The notes beneath the pieces were generated by a model that was given only the letters and a program-made list of their open reading frames with translations, did no database searches and was not told where the DNA came from. From Sorghum bicolor (taxonomy: Eukaryota; Streptophyta; Magnoliopsida; Poales; Poaceae), in the NCBI RefSeq assembly GCF_000003195.3, contig NC_012873.2, positions 11,617,894-11,681,893 of the forward strand: a DNA stretch of 64,000 bases. Direction: 5' to 3'. Of this stretch, positions 34,472-45,230 are shown piece by piece. The first letter of the stretch is position 1; every line of letters begins with the position of its first letter. The translations under genes and the position numbers were made by a program.

Positions 34472-36210
34472 ATGACTCATGGAAGCCCTTCTCACCATGG
34501 TGAGAAGAGGTCCAAGACCAACCAGGGCCGCTCCGCTGCCCCCCGCACCAAGGCTGTTCTCCCTCGGGCTGGTGTTGGTGGCTCTCGTCGTGCCGCTGCC
34601 TGTGCTTCCGGGCAGGGTCCGTCAACTCCGGTGGCAGCGCCTCCTCCGTCCTCGCATTGGGCTCCTGATCCCACTGGGCGTGACACCGAGGTTGACCCTG
34701 CAGAAGAGGAGCTTCAGCGTGCTGGGCGGACTATTTCCGCTCAAGTTCGCTCACCGTATGACAGGCCGGAGTGTCCCGTCTCCGCGCTTGTCCCCTTCGA
34801 TTATCCGGCCCCCGTCGTGCGGTGCCCCGAGATAGCTCCCAACATTGGTGGCTGGGCTCCTCCTCGTCCGATTGATTTCCGCCACAACGTCCGCGACATC
34901 AGGTCCTTCCGGAGCCGCAATCTCTATGCTGAAGATGAGAAGGATCTCCGTCTTGAGTATCGCTTTTGGCACTACTTTCATTTCTACTATTATGATTCCA
35001 TTCTTTACCGCAAGTCTCTTAAGAAAGGGAAGCCTCCGGTCATTCAGATGAAGTACATCATCGAGTATTCCCTTACCTCCACCTTCAAAGATCAAGAGAT
35101 TCGGCAGATGGTGGAAGACTTGCGCAACATGGGTCTCTCTGGGCTGATGGAGCTTCACAGGCATTGGAATAATGAGGTGATTATGCAGTTTTATGCTTCA
35201 TACTTTCATGAGACTGACAGCGAGAGTGACACTGATGTTATTCACTGGACCACTGAGGGTCGTCACTACAGGGTTGATTTTGTCACCTTTGCTCATTTGC
35301 TTGGTTTCAATGGGCATGATCACCGTGCAGCGGAGATTACTGATTATGAGGATGTGGCTATGTCTGAGTACCAGTTTATGTATTTGGAGGGTTTTCCTGC
35401 TGATGGACAGACAGTTTATCTGAAGCCCTATTACTATGTGCTCAACAACATTCTCAGGCAGATTTTGTACCCCAAGGAAGGAGACTCCACTTTTCTTCGA
35501 GATGATTCTCAGAAGGTCTTAGCTCGTTTTGGGGATGATTTCCAGAAGTTCTCGATTAGCCGGTACATCTGGAACAGGATACATGATGCTTCTGAGGATC
35601 CAGTCAAGAACCTTCCATATGCTCCATACATCATGCATGTCATTCAACAGGTCTCCGGCATTCGCTTTCCTTCTGATGGCTCTAATCACAAGGTGCTGAG
35701 ATTGGCAAATCGGGTCTCGGTTCAAGCAGCTAGGGCTTTGAAGGCTCGTGGTTCAGATCCTCCTCCTCGCCGTGGTGGTGCTTCTTCTGCTCGTTCCCGA
35801 CGTGCAGCCCCTTCGCCTCCTGTTGTCTCTCGCTCCACCAGTTCTCAGCCTCTCACCTCCTCTAGAAAAGGCAAGAAGCCCAACAAGTTCAAGTTTCTCA
35901 TGACCTATATGTTTGGACAATGTTGTGCTAGTGCTCAGCGGCAGCATGATATTAGGAGAGGCTCTATCGTCTTGAGCAGCAGGCTGGTGTTGTCTCTTCG
36001 CCCCCACCTCCATTTGTGCCTCCCCGTGATCCTCTTGCTCTTTATGATGAGGCTTGCCAAGCTTATCAGGATGAGGCCACTTCTCGCCCTCATGGCAAAG
36101 GTGTGGCTGCCCCTGAGGATGAGGAGTACCTTGAAGACGACCAAGATGATGATGATGATGACGACGACGATGATGATGACGGTGACGATGAGGACTTTGA
36201 CATTGAGTAG
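34472..36210 (+). pseudogene. Copia B third ORF (env position), putative plant transposon protein-like, one frameshift
   Basis: ATG at 34472 (MTHGSPSHHGEK). The N-terminal 100 residues are basic and rich in Ala, Pro and Ser. The middle (about 34890-35700) contains RNLYAEDEKDLRLEYRFWHY, MELHRHWNNEVIMQFYASYF and YRVDFVTFAHLLGF. This resembles the putative plant transposon protein (Transposase_32-type) domain found with Athila and related elements; that is a recognition by pattern only. An indel near 35955 shifts the frame. The shifted frame ends in a natural acidic tail of consecutive aspartates and TAG at 36208-36210, while the unshifted frame gives an implausible Met/Leu-rich tail to 36271. 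SIRE elements carry an envelope-like ORF here, but I see no signal peptide or convincing transmembrane anchor. Function unknown. Confidence 0.72.
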
Positions 36211-36803
36211 TTGTTTCTTCTCTAGCGTGGCCTACCCCTTTTGGCACTTGTTGACAAAGGGGGAGTGTTAGGCTTTGATCTTTCATGTAATAAGCTAGAT
36301 GTCGTGGTAGGCTTAAAAACCTCTTAGTTTGGATTATCTATGTCTCGTGGTGGCACTATGTGATGGACATCTTTATATATTTTGTGTGAGCTGGATGATT
36401 GTAGGACAAGTTGTTAATCTTTAATATATCTACTTTGTTTACTTGTCCTTGTCTCTTTTGGTTGTTTGTTGATTGAGTTTTTGTGATGGCCATGTACTTA
36501 AGGTCTATCTTGGTTTATTGGCCATCCTGTTCTCTCCACTTTGTTGTGTGAATATAAACTGTCATATTGCATACTCTTTCACGGTTATACTCTTGTTCAC
36601 ACTTGTTGCACCCCACGGAGTGCAAAATTTAGGGGGAGCTTGTTCTTTGATGTATGTTTCTTAAGTGATGACAATCACCATTGAAATTCAAATTCATGCA
36701 TACATCAAGGGGGAGCTCGCTGTAGATTTTGGACTTCAAAAGCTTTTTGACTTTCATTTGTAAGCCTAAACTTGGTTGTCATCAAGCACCAAAAGGGGGA
36801 GAT
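36211..36803 (+). other. Copia B 3' untranslated segment and polypurine tract
   Basis: Several GGGGGAG purine runs occur (36256-36264, 36632-36638, 36709-36715). The tract AAAAGGGGGAGAT (36791-36803) lies directly before the 3' LTR and is the plus-strand primer site. No gene was recognised in this stretch. Confidence 0.75.
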
Positions 36804-38388
36804 TGAAAGTGCATTTGCCCCCTATGTGGGTTTTGGTGTATTAATGACATCCAATTTAGGGACTAATGCATTGTATTTGAGATTTGCTACAGCTATTATA
36901 CTCATGAAAGATTCAAAGGTTTGATTTAAGATGAAATGGTTTCCCCCAATCTTCGTTCGTGAGAAAGGCGTTGGAATCAATCTAGAGCTTAATTGTTTAT
37001 CTTTTAACTTGGAGTTAGGTATGTCGTACTATCAAGAGGGATTCAAAAGTTGTTGGTTTGGGGAAGATAGAGTGCTCAAGTCTTTCAACTAAAACCTTTT
37101 AGAAACACTCTAGCACCTCTCTTGCACTTAGGTTTACCCTTGTGTAACTTCTGGTGTCAGAAGTCCCGACGCGGGTCGGAACTCCCGACGTGCTGCGCGA
37201 AAACTATGAACGTCGGAAGTCCCGACGTGAGTCAGAAGTCCCGACATGAGTCGGAAGTCCCGACGTTGAGTTCTGCGCGCGCACGTGTCGGAAGTCCCGA
37301 CAAGCGTCGGAAGTCCCGACGCCAGGACTTTGGCTGGCAGTTTCCCCGCGCGAGCGCTAGCAGTCCCGGCCTGTGTCAGCAGTGCTGACGCGTCGGAAGT
37401 CCCTACGCATGTCGGGAGTTCCGACATTAACCTTCTGCGCTGACTTAGGATACTTGTTGCACAGTGTTTTCTGTGTGTGTCGGAAGTCCCGACCCTGTGT
37501 CGGAACTTCCGACGTAGATCTGAGCAGACTTTTCTCCCAGTAGTATAAATAGCTCTCTCTTTGTTTCTAACCGTTACTCACTCATTCATTGCGACCAACC
37601 CTCAGACAAAACAGCTCCCAAGCATTCAAGACTCCTCTCTCCTCCTCCTCTTTGCTCCTAACTTTGATTCACCTAAGATTTGGAGTGATTGGAGAGTGAT
37701 TAAGTGAGAGCAACACTTTGAGAAGCTTGAGCACTTGATCTCTTCGTCAAGCCGGCAGGTTTTGAGTTTATTACTCTTGGGTTCTTGGAACCCTAGCCGG
37801 CTAGGCGTCATCCAAGAGCTTCCATCTTGTGGAAGAGCCTTGGAAAGTTTGTATTACCCGGTTTTTCTTAGGGGAAAGCTCGAGTGACCTTTGTGGTTAC
37901 TTTGAGGGAGGCAAGGAGGTGAAAGAGACTCCGACCTTGGTGGTCACCTCAACAACGAGGACGTAGGAACTCCTAAGTGGGGTTGCCGATCCTCGGGTTA
38001 AATCCTTGTGTCTCTTGTGGTTGCTTTTCTTAAGATCTACTTGTATTACTTGTATTTGTATGTGCTTCAACCTCTTTTTAGGGTTTGGTCTCGATCTACG
38101 GTTTGGGGGACTCTTGTTGTCAAGGAAGGCTCTCAACATCCTCATCTAACCACTAGACAGTGGTGTTGTAAGTTGTGGATCTCACAAAGTTCATTTAAGC
38201 ACTTGTAGTTCATTTCCCGTAGGTGTCGGAACTGCTGACAGTTTGCGTTGGAACTTCTGACAACGTCGGAAGTTCTGACCCAAACTGTCGGGTCTTCCGA
38301 CAGTTGCTGACAAGTGACTTTGAGTTTTGTGTAGAATTTTTTAGATACGCCTATTCACCCCCCTCTAGGCATTGTTTAGATCCTTTCA
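36804..38388 (+). repeat. Copia B 3' LTR (1585 bp)
   Basis: Starts TGAAAGTGC and ends GATCCTTTCA. Near-identical to 26107-27670, with one extra roughly 20-bp GAGTCGGAAGTCCCGACAT-type unit in the motif array near 37225-37265. Followed by the target duplication ATGAC. Confidence 0.95.
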
Positions 38389-39349
38389 ATGACTTATTGC
38401 ATTCATGAGCTTAGGCTGCCTTTAGTGCTACATTCTTGCTATCCCATAGCCTTAGGATTTTGACTATGTGCGTCAACTGCATCTTGATCAAGACACTCAT
38501 GATGCTTGAGCTTTTAGTCGGGCCTTTCCATAATCATGGATGAAAGCATATTGTTTTTGCTCTATAGGTTCTCAAAATCTTTCTAGCAACCTTGTTTTCA
38601 CCCCAATTGGTGCTCCTAATAGATCTTATGCTGTTGACCAAAGACTGTTCCTATCAAACATGGCGTGAGTTGATTCACCTTCTAGGAAAACAAATCTCTC
38701 CAACTCACCATGAAGTAATTCGATGTTGCCCTTTCTCACACTCTTGTCACCCTCAAATGCAGTTCTCAAGACTTCCCAAATGTCCTTGGCAATTTCTCTT
38801 CCATTCACTTTGTTGAATTCATCTGGAGCTAGACTTGAAACAAGCGTGGCTATGGCTTGCGCATTTTGATGGAAGTTAAGGGCTTCCTCTAGAGTGATCT
38901 CTCTTTCTTTGGTAGGTAATGTTACACCAACATCTACCACTTCCCAAAGGTTTGCGGCAATGAGGTGCATCTTCATCTTGTAATCCCAATCAGGATATCT
39001 TGTTCCATCAAAGTGAGGAGGCTTTCCGAGATTGACAAAAAGAGTACGATGATGTGAAGCTTTGAAGAGTTGTGAATAATCAAAGTTCATTTAGAGTAGA
39101 TTCCTTTAGTTTGACCTTCCTCTCTACCTCCAACTTCACTTGCATCATCCTTGTCACTGACCTTCCTCTGTACCTCAAACTTTTATGCTGCCAACTGCAT
39201 CATCTACCTTCTTGCTTAGCTCTTCACTCAACTTGTTCATCTCATCTTGCATTTTCTTTATTTCATCTTGAAAGAGCTTTCTTGAGCTGCCATTAACTCT
39301 TTGGCTATATCCTTAGCCAACTCATGTGTCTTTTCGGTCCGACATTGTT
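38389..39349 (-). pseudogene. Copia C gag, N-terminal part
   Basis: Read on the minus strand from the ATG at 39349 (MSDRKDT), this aligns with copia B gag through LGKPPHFDGTRYPDWDYKMKMHL and LVSSLAPDEFNKVNGREIAKDIWEVLRTAFEG (38626-39090). It then stops at the ATGAC where copia B inserted, and continues at 26101 on the other side. Frameshifts near 38640 and 39100-39300 break it. Confidence 0.88.
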
Positions 39350-39398
39350 TCTTCTCATGCGGTAAGGCGCTAAAAGAAGACCTTGCTCTGATACCAAT

Positions 39399-42300
39399 TG
39401 AAAGGATCTAAACAATGCCTAAAGGAGGGGAGTTGAATAGGCGTATCTAAAAATTTCTACACAAAACTTAAGATCACTTGTCAGCTACTGTTGGAAGTTC
39501 CAACAATTTGGGTTAGAACTTCCAACGTGTCAGAAGTTCTGACGCAAACTGTCAGCAGTTCTGACACCTATGGGAAATGAACTACAAGTGCTCAAATAAA
39601 CTTTGTGAGATCCACAACTTACAACACTACTTGGTAGTGGTTAGATGAGGATGTTGAAAGCCCTCCTTGACACTAAGAGCTCTCCAAATCATATATCGAA
39701 ATCAAACCCTAGGAGTGAGGATGAGAGAGAGAGACAAGAAAACTCAAGTAATAACAAATTGAATCACAATAACAACAAGCACGCGAGACACAAGGATTTA
39801 TTCCGAGGTTCGGCAACCCGACAAAGGAGCTCCTATGTCCTTGTTGTCGAGGTGACTGTTGGCATTTCTTAACCTAGTCACTAGGAGTAGGCAAAGAGCC
39901 TATCCCCAGCCACTGCGCCAGAAATGTCGGGTGTCTATTTTACTTAAAGACATCACTAAAGTATAGTAGTGTCACTAGTATTGACCTTGATAGTTCCTTG
40001 ATCTCTTTTAGATATTAATCCGCAAGCGCACGGAGCTATCGTTTGTAGCATTTCACCCGGTCAGTATTCGGGTATTGTTATTTGTATTTTCCCAAAGGAA
40101 GGCATTTGATTAAGATTCTGATATGATCATGAATAGTAGTACTATGCAAATTAACTAGCTATTCATACAGAGGTAAGGATTGATAGTAGAGTTAGTGGAC
40201 ACAGAAATGAGCTCATCTCAAATGATAAATAAAAGAGAAACTGATAAAATAAGATTTCTAGACAAGCAGACATTAATCAAGTATAATCATGTTACGGTTA
40301 GTTAATATTTATACAATTAAAAATAATTAGGATTAGTGCTAAGTGTGATATGGATCAGGAGAACATGTCGTATTGGTCTGCCAGCAACCTTCATGCCAAT
40401 TTAGACTCCTACATCCCAAACGAATAGGGGCGAATGCCAAGGAAGGACAAGGCTGTCACCACCTGCCGCCATCCACCTCACTAAAGCAAGGGCCATGCAT
40501 ACACCTGCCTCTCCATACCTAGGCACCTCGCCTACGTATGCAGAGTCTACCCAACTCCTCATCCCGAGACTTTGACCCTATAGATCGACAAGTTATGAAT
40601 TGGGCACACCTTGCAGTGTGATGAACCACCACATCCAACCTAACTCTAGCTTTAATCAAGTGAAATGTATTTATTAGGCACAATGTTAATGATGACACTC
40701 TATTGACACGTGGACTATACTCTAGTTCATATATCAATAGCATAACATCACAACTATACTCTAGTTCATAATCATGACTATAATTAAATAATGAGAGAAT
40801 GAACTTGGAAGAAATCATGATTCTATTCATACCCCAAGTGGCCTTCTTCCAAGGAGTCAAGCTCTCCAAGGTAGCTTTGCCTTACTCTTCTACTAACAAT
40901 AAAATAAAAGAACTACAACTAGAGAGTGGAGATGGAGAATGGCTCAAGTGTTGGTGTGTGTTGAAAGGGGGGGTATGGCTGCCTATTTATACAACTGAGT
41001 GAGGCGGTGCTCTCCCACAATCTGCGCATAAGCACTCAATCCACCGACCCTAGGGAGCGCCATGCAGCCGCACAACAAAGGCGGTGCCGAGAGGGCTCAG
41101 CCAGGGGCCAGCCAGCCCAAGGGACCGACTGGTCCCTGGGTGGCGCCCCTCGGCCTCTAGCTTCACGTGTTGGACCTTGGGCCTCTTCTCATGAGGGCTG
41201 CATCAGGGGGAATTGCTCTAGAGAAACTTCACCTGACGTCTTGGTTATTTGATAGTGTAATCATGCGTTGAAAAGCGCCTTTTTGTGGTGCCCTCATGTA
41301 TTTGTGCACATGTCCTATAAAAAATACAATCTTCCAAATACATGTGGAACTAGGTTAGAAATAAATGCATATGTGATGTTGGTTTGCCAAATTTCTCTAT
41401 TTTTGATAGTAATTGACGGTCGGATTTCTGAGTTAATGACTGTCAACAGTGACCACTTAGGTCGGAGTCTCTTTCAACTCCTTTTCTCTCTCTCTCTCTC
41501 TCTAAGCAACCACAAAGGTCATAGGAGATTTCCACTATCAATAAAGGGTAATACAAACTTTCCAAGGATCTTCCACAAGATGGAAGCTCTTGGACAACGC
41601 CTAGCTAGCTAGGGTTCCAAGAACCTAAGAGTAATAGACACAAAACCCGCCGACTTGACGAAGAAATCAAGTGCTCAAGAGTCTCAAGTGTTGCTCTCGC
41701 TTAATCCACTCTCCAATCACTCTAATCCTTAATGGAATCAAAGTTGGGAGCAAAGGGGAGAGGAGAGGGGAGCCTTGAATGCTTGTGAGTTGTTTTGGCC
41801 AAAGGTTGGTTGCAATGAATAAGTGGGTAACAGTTGGAAATAGGGAGAGAGCTATTTATACTTAAGGAAACTTGACTGCTCAAATCTATGTCAGAAGTCC
41901 CAACACAGATCTCGGGACTTCTGACGTTCACTAAAAACACTGTTCAAGTGAAAAGTTGGAGTCTGCGTGAAACACTTACGTCAGAACTCCTGAGATACGT
42001 CAGGACTTCTAACGCGTCAGCATCGCTGACACGCGCTGGGACTACTAGCGCGAACGTGAGGGCAAAGCAGGTCAGGGGCTTGGCGTTGGGACTTCCGACG
42101 TTTGTCAAGACTTCCGACACGTGCGTTCGTAAGACCCAGCATCGGGAGTTCCGACGACCACTGTCCCCGCGCAACACGTCGAGAGTTCTGACTCACGTCG
42201 GGACTTCTGACACCAAAAGTCACAGAGTTTAATTCTACATGCCTGTGAAGTGCTAGAGTGTCTCTATTTTGATTTAGTTAATAAAACTTGAGCACTCTAT

Positions 42301-42566
42301 CTTCCCTAAACCAACAACCTTTGTATCCCTCTTAATAGTACGGCATACCTAAACCCAAAGCAAAAAAGAATAAAGTTTGAAGCTCCACTTTGAGTCCGAC
42401 ACCTTTATCAACTCCACAAATTGGGGAATAACATTTCATCTTTTGTCAAATCTTTGAATCTTTCATGGGACTAATAGCTGTAATAAATCTCATTCAAAAC
42501 ATATGAGTCCCTAATTTGGGTGTCATCAATACACCAAAACCCACATAGGGGGCAGATGCACTTTTA
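39399..42566 (-). repeat. Copia C 5' LTR, split by a solo gypsy LTR
   Basis: On the minus strand it ends CCTTTCA at 39399, next to a PBS with consensus TTGGTATCAGAGC (39385-39397). Its other end is at 42566, where the usual TG start is mutated (TAAAAGTGCATC). With the 1592-bp insertion and one 5-bp duplication removed it is about 1.57 kb, matching copia B LTRs. TATA box on the minus strand at 41853-41860, and degenerate TCGGAAGTCCCGA motifs at 41885-42215. Confidence 0.9.
39857..41448 (-). mobile_element. Solo LTR of an Athila-like gypsy family, TSD GTGAC
   Basis: On the minus strand it starts TGTTGACAGTCATT and ends GAAATGCCAACA, with perfect target duplications GTGAC at 39852-39856 and 41449-41453. 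It has a TATA box (minus, 40984-40991) and no internal region, so it is an LTR left after LTR-LTR recombination. Its ends resemble the 5154-17865 gypsy LTR, but the body is different, so it is a related and not identical family. It interrupts the copia C LTR, which continues in register on both sides. Confidence 0.9.
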
Positions 42567-43050
42567 GAGAGGCTTATTAGCGCGTGAATCATTCACCTAG
42601 AGACTCGCCTCGACAAGGATGTAGGTTGGTGGCAAGCAACATAACCTTAGGGATAAATCTTGTCTCCATCTTACCCATGGTAGTTTGCTACTCTACCCTT
42701 GTGCATTACTTTCTTGTTCATTAGCTTGTGTAGTAGTTGTTGCTTTTGTAGTGTGGTAGTAGCTCTAGTTAGTAGAGTAGCTAGTTTTGGTTGTTCTCCT
42801 TGTTTAGCTCACTAGGACCAGAGTAGCTTTTTAGTTGCTAGCCCCTTACTTGGTTTAATGCTCTAGTGGTTAGTCACCTATTCCTAAATCGTTCAGGAGG
42901 CCTGCATCATTGGCTACATTATGTTAGGGAAAGTAATGCTATTAGGTTCTAGTTTTATACAAATCACTTTGCTTTAGCATTTGTGGAATTATAGAGAAAA
43001 CTTTAAAGTCTATTTACTCCCTCTAGCCATCTAGATCCTTATAATCTCCT
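42567..43050. other. Unassigned sequence right of copia C
   Basis: No convincing gene or terminal structure seen. The texture resembles old transposon-derived sequence, but I could not assign it. Confidence 0.4.
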
Positions 43051-43330
43051 AGTGTAGACAAATTGATGCAAAACAAAAGAGTGAGTGTGATCGACCTAAG
43101 TATATATGACCTCAAAGAAGGCAAGCACAACCTCTACCATTGTAGCATCCTCATAGTTCAAGGAGGTGATGATTTTCTTGTGTTCTCTTCGGCTCACGTG
43201 TAGGTGGAAGAAACAAGTGTTAGAATCCTCTTCAACAAGCCAAAACAAGGAATATCCATTGGTGCATGATTTTATTCTCAAGGGTGGTCAAGCCCAAGAT
43301 CTTGGGCTTTAGAAATCACTAGAGACCTAG
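43050..43330 (-). mobile_element. LINE ORF2 remnant
   Basis: The minus-strand frame 43096-43281 reads FWLVEEDSNTCFFHLHVSRREHKKI, the conserved linker between endonuclease and RT of plant L1-type LINEs (consensus style WLxEGDxNTxFFH). The flanks are out of frame or unrecognisable. It is a short, old fragment. Confidence 0.55.
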
Positions 43331-43920
43331 GCATTCAAAACCCACTTCTACACATAAAAAAGGAAGCTAGAGCCACAATCTAATAATCCATAAAATTGTG
43401 TAAACCCAACTCCTTAGCAAGCCTCTAGGGATTGAATGAAAAAATGGGAGTCCTCAGATATTATATTGTTTCTAGATACATTATCTAAGAAAAAAAATAT
43501 ACACCTACAACAGTTGCTATAGTTGCAACATCCTACATATGGGGACAATGATGATTGCATTGCTCCTAATCTTCCATCAATGTGAAAACATATGGGTCTC
43601 TAGATCAAACAAGTGTGTGTATCCTACGCGTTCAATACTATAGATAAACCATACTCCCTACTGACTATCATGGCTGGAACTGAAAAAACCAACATAGATA
43701 TAGATACCCCTGCTGGTTTGTAAGCAAAAAGAATATTACTATCAGATTTTAAAGCCAGTTGGCAATGATAAATTAATTATCACTATTGGGTTGTATTAAC
43801 ATCTGGCAATAATCCCTAGTCCTAGGACTTGAAATTTTTATTCAACATGTATTAACTACCTTTATTAGTTATGTCTGCATCCTTATCCTTCTCTCTCACC
43901 TCTCCCTCCCTCCTTAGATT
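43330..43920. other. Intergenic, no gene recognised
   Basis: AT-rich single-copy-looking sequence. A short imperfect inverted repeat (CAATGATAA ... TTATCACTATTG, about 43765-43790) is present, but no complete MITE could be bounded. Confidence 0.4.
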
Positions 43921-43921
43921 T

Positions 43922-44280
43922 ACTTCTCTCTCTCCCCTCTCCTAATCCCATTCAAGGATTCAAGCTCTTCCTCTGAGATTCCCCTCTTCTCTCCTTTCCT
44001 TGGCTCTAGCATAGGGCAAGACGACGATGGGTGTAGGTGGCTCAAACGTATGAATGTCACTCTCCTCTCTCCTGATTCCCTCTTAAGGCTTCAAGCTCTC
44101 CACCCTCCGAGACTACCCTCCGCTCTCCTCTACTTGGCTCTGGCGTGGGGTACGATGACAATGGGGCGTAGGTGGCCCAAACTTAGGCATTTCTCTCTCC
44201 CCAAGATATCATTCCCCTCCGCTCTCCTACTCCCGTTGCCTCACCTTAGTGTGAGGCATGGCCACAACGGGCACAATATT
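43922..44280. repeat. Degenerate tandem repeat, about 2.7 units of roughly 133 bp
   Basis: Units start near 43922, 44058 and 44189. Each begins with a CT-rich run (CTCTCTCCCCTCTCC) followed by AAGGNTTCAAGCTCT; the first two units go on to TTGGCTCTNGC and GTAGGTGGCNCAAAC. The third is shorter and more diverged. Confidence 0.6.
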
Positions 44281-44730
44281 TTTTCCATTTTTTCTGTTGC
44301 AAAATGGGCATTACAGCCGGGTGAGAAGCTAGCACTAAAACACTAACATCAACACTGTCAATTTCCTACTATACTGGACCAAAATCCGGTAGTGCTACCC
44401 AGTTTTGAGGCGACAATGATTGCTAGATTTGGGACAATGGTTCCTATTTTGAGAAATACCATCAAAATACAGATGCAAAAAACAATCAAAACTATAGATG
44501 TATAAAGGATACAATGATGTTCATACAAGATTTAAGATTGAAGAAGCTTTTGTGTAAGGAGAAAAAAAGGACAAAAAACAACATTCACTCGACCTGTAAT
44601 GGTTGCTGATATTATCTTTGTTGGAGGAAATGGGAGTAAGAGCATTGGATGGCTTGGCAGCACAGGTTAGTGTTGAAGTCTGAACATGGCCCTTTTTTTC
44701 TTTGAGAAAATGAACATGGCCACTTTTGTG
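44281..44730. other. Intergenic, upstream of TROL
   Basis: No gene recognised. A CACTACCGG-type sequence on the minus strand near 44373-44391 resembles a CACTA transposon end, but no partner end was found. Confidence 0.35.
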
Positions 44731-44840
44731 AAGTATGAACAGTCTGTGGACCGTGTAGATTGCAAAAAGCCCATGATCACCTTTCTGAAGTCTGAACAGT
44801 CTGTAGATCATGTACAGTGCCAAAAGCCCATGGTCACGGC
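44731..44840. repeat. Two-copy 57-bp tandem repeat upstream of TROL
   Basis: Units start at 44731 and 44788 (AAGTATGAACAGTCTGTGGA and AAGTCTGAACAGTCTGTAGA) and both continue through AAAAGCCCATGRTCAC. They lie about 400-500 bp before the TROL start codon. Confidence 0.7.
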
Positions 44841-45024
44841 ACAACGGCCAGTCAGCATAGTAGTAATGATTGTGACTAATTAAAAAGCCTTGCTTTATTA
44901 TCAAGAAAACACACTAGCATCGCTGTTTTTTCCATCAAAAAAGCGTCGGATGAGAGCTCCATCTCAGCCACGAGAAATTTTTCCAGCCTCTCGCGCCCAC
45001 GGCCGCGGTCTCTGATCTCTTTAT

Positions 45025-45032
45025 CCACGTGG
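45025..45032 (+). promoter_or_regulatory. G-box-like palindrome CCACGTGG
   Basis: A perfect CCACGTGG about 200 bp before the TROL ATG. G-boxes are bound by bZIP and bHLH factors and are frequent in promoters of light-regulated photosynthesis genes. No TATA box was seen near it; the 5' region is GC-rich. The assignment to TROL is from position only. Confidence 0.45.
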
Positions 45033-45230
45033 CGCCCTCCCACTGGGCAGCTCACCACCTCGGTACCACCTGTCCACCTCCTCATCCGGTCACCCCCCCG
45101 CGGTGCGGCCCCCGTCGGCCCCTCCCCTGTGCCACTGCCCACTGCCTCGTCGACCCGTAAACCCCACGAGCGCCTCCGTCTCCCCGCCGCAGCGCTAGCC
45201 GGAGGCCGCCGCCGCCGCCACCGTTATGCC

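Larger units (their letters stand above)
26107..38388 (+). mobile_element. Copia B: complete SIRE/Maximus-type element, 12.3 kb, TSD ATGAC
   Basis: LTRs are at 26107-27670 and 36804-38388, with ATGAC at 26102-26106 and again at 38389-38393. The PBS lies after the left LTR and the PPT before the right LTR. The internal order is gag, PR-IN, RT-RNase H, then an extra ORF. The two LTRs are nearly identical apart from scattered substitutions and one extra motif unit in the right LTR, so this is the youngest large insertion that can be ordered here. Despite that, gag has two stops and pol and the third ORF each have frameshifts, so it is probably not autonomous. Confidence 0.96.
20686..42566 (-). 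mobile_element. Copia C: same family as copia B, opposite orientation, split by copia B and by a solo LTR
   Basis: The minus-strand order from the right is 5' LTR (39399-42566, with a nested solo LTR), PBS, gag N-terminus (38389-39349), [copia B insertion], gag C-terminus (24583-26101), pol (about 21245-24560) and a 3' non-coding part to about 20690. The sequence joins perfectly across copia B at the duplicated ATGAC. The third ORF and 3' LTR seen in copia B are missing, because copia C is cut at about 20686 by the Tat-like LTR; the rest may lie to the left of the window. Coding regions carry many stops and shifts, consistent with a copy older than copia B. Confidence 0.88.

Noticed and set aside
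34263..34625. Minus-strand frame of 120 aa over the GC-rich region
   Set aside because: Overlaps the copia B spacer and third ORF start; composition reflects the pyrimidine-rich repeat, with no domain.
34448..36271. Single 607-aa product ending in a Met/Leu-rich tail for copia B ORF3
   Set aside because: The other frame from about 35960 gives a coherent acidic tail and stop at 36210, so the Met/Leu tail is a frameshift artefact; the upstream TTG start is also not needed because an ATG is at 34472.
43760..43800. Possible MITE around an AT-rich inverted repeat
   Set aside because: The palindrome is short and imperfect; no outer terminal repeats or target duplication.
44373..44391. CACTACCGG-like end suggesting a CACTA transposon
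   Set aside because: No matching opposite end, no subterminal repeats and no 3-bp duplication found in the 42567-45000 interval.
45129..45230. N-terminal extension of TROL upstream of 45231
   Set aside because: It would use a non-ATG start; the ATG at 45231 has a strong context and gives a normal transit peptide.
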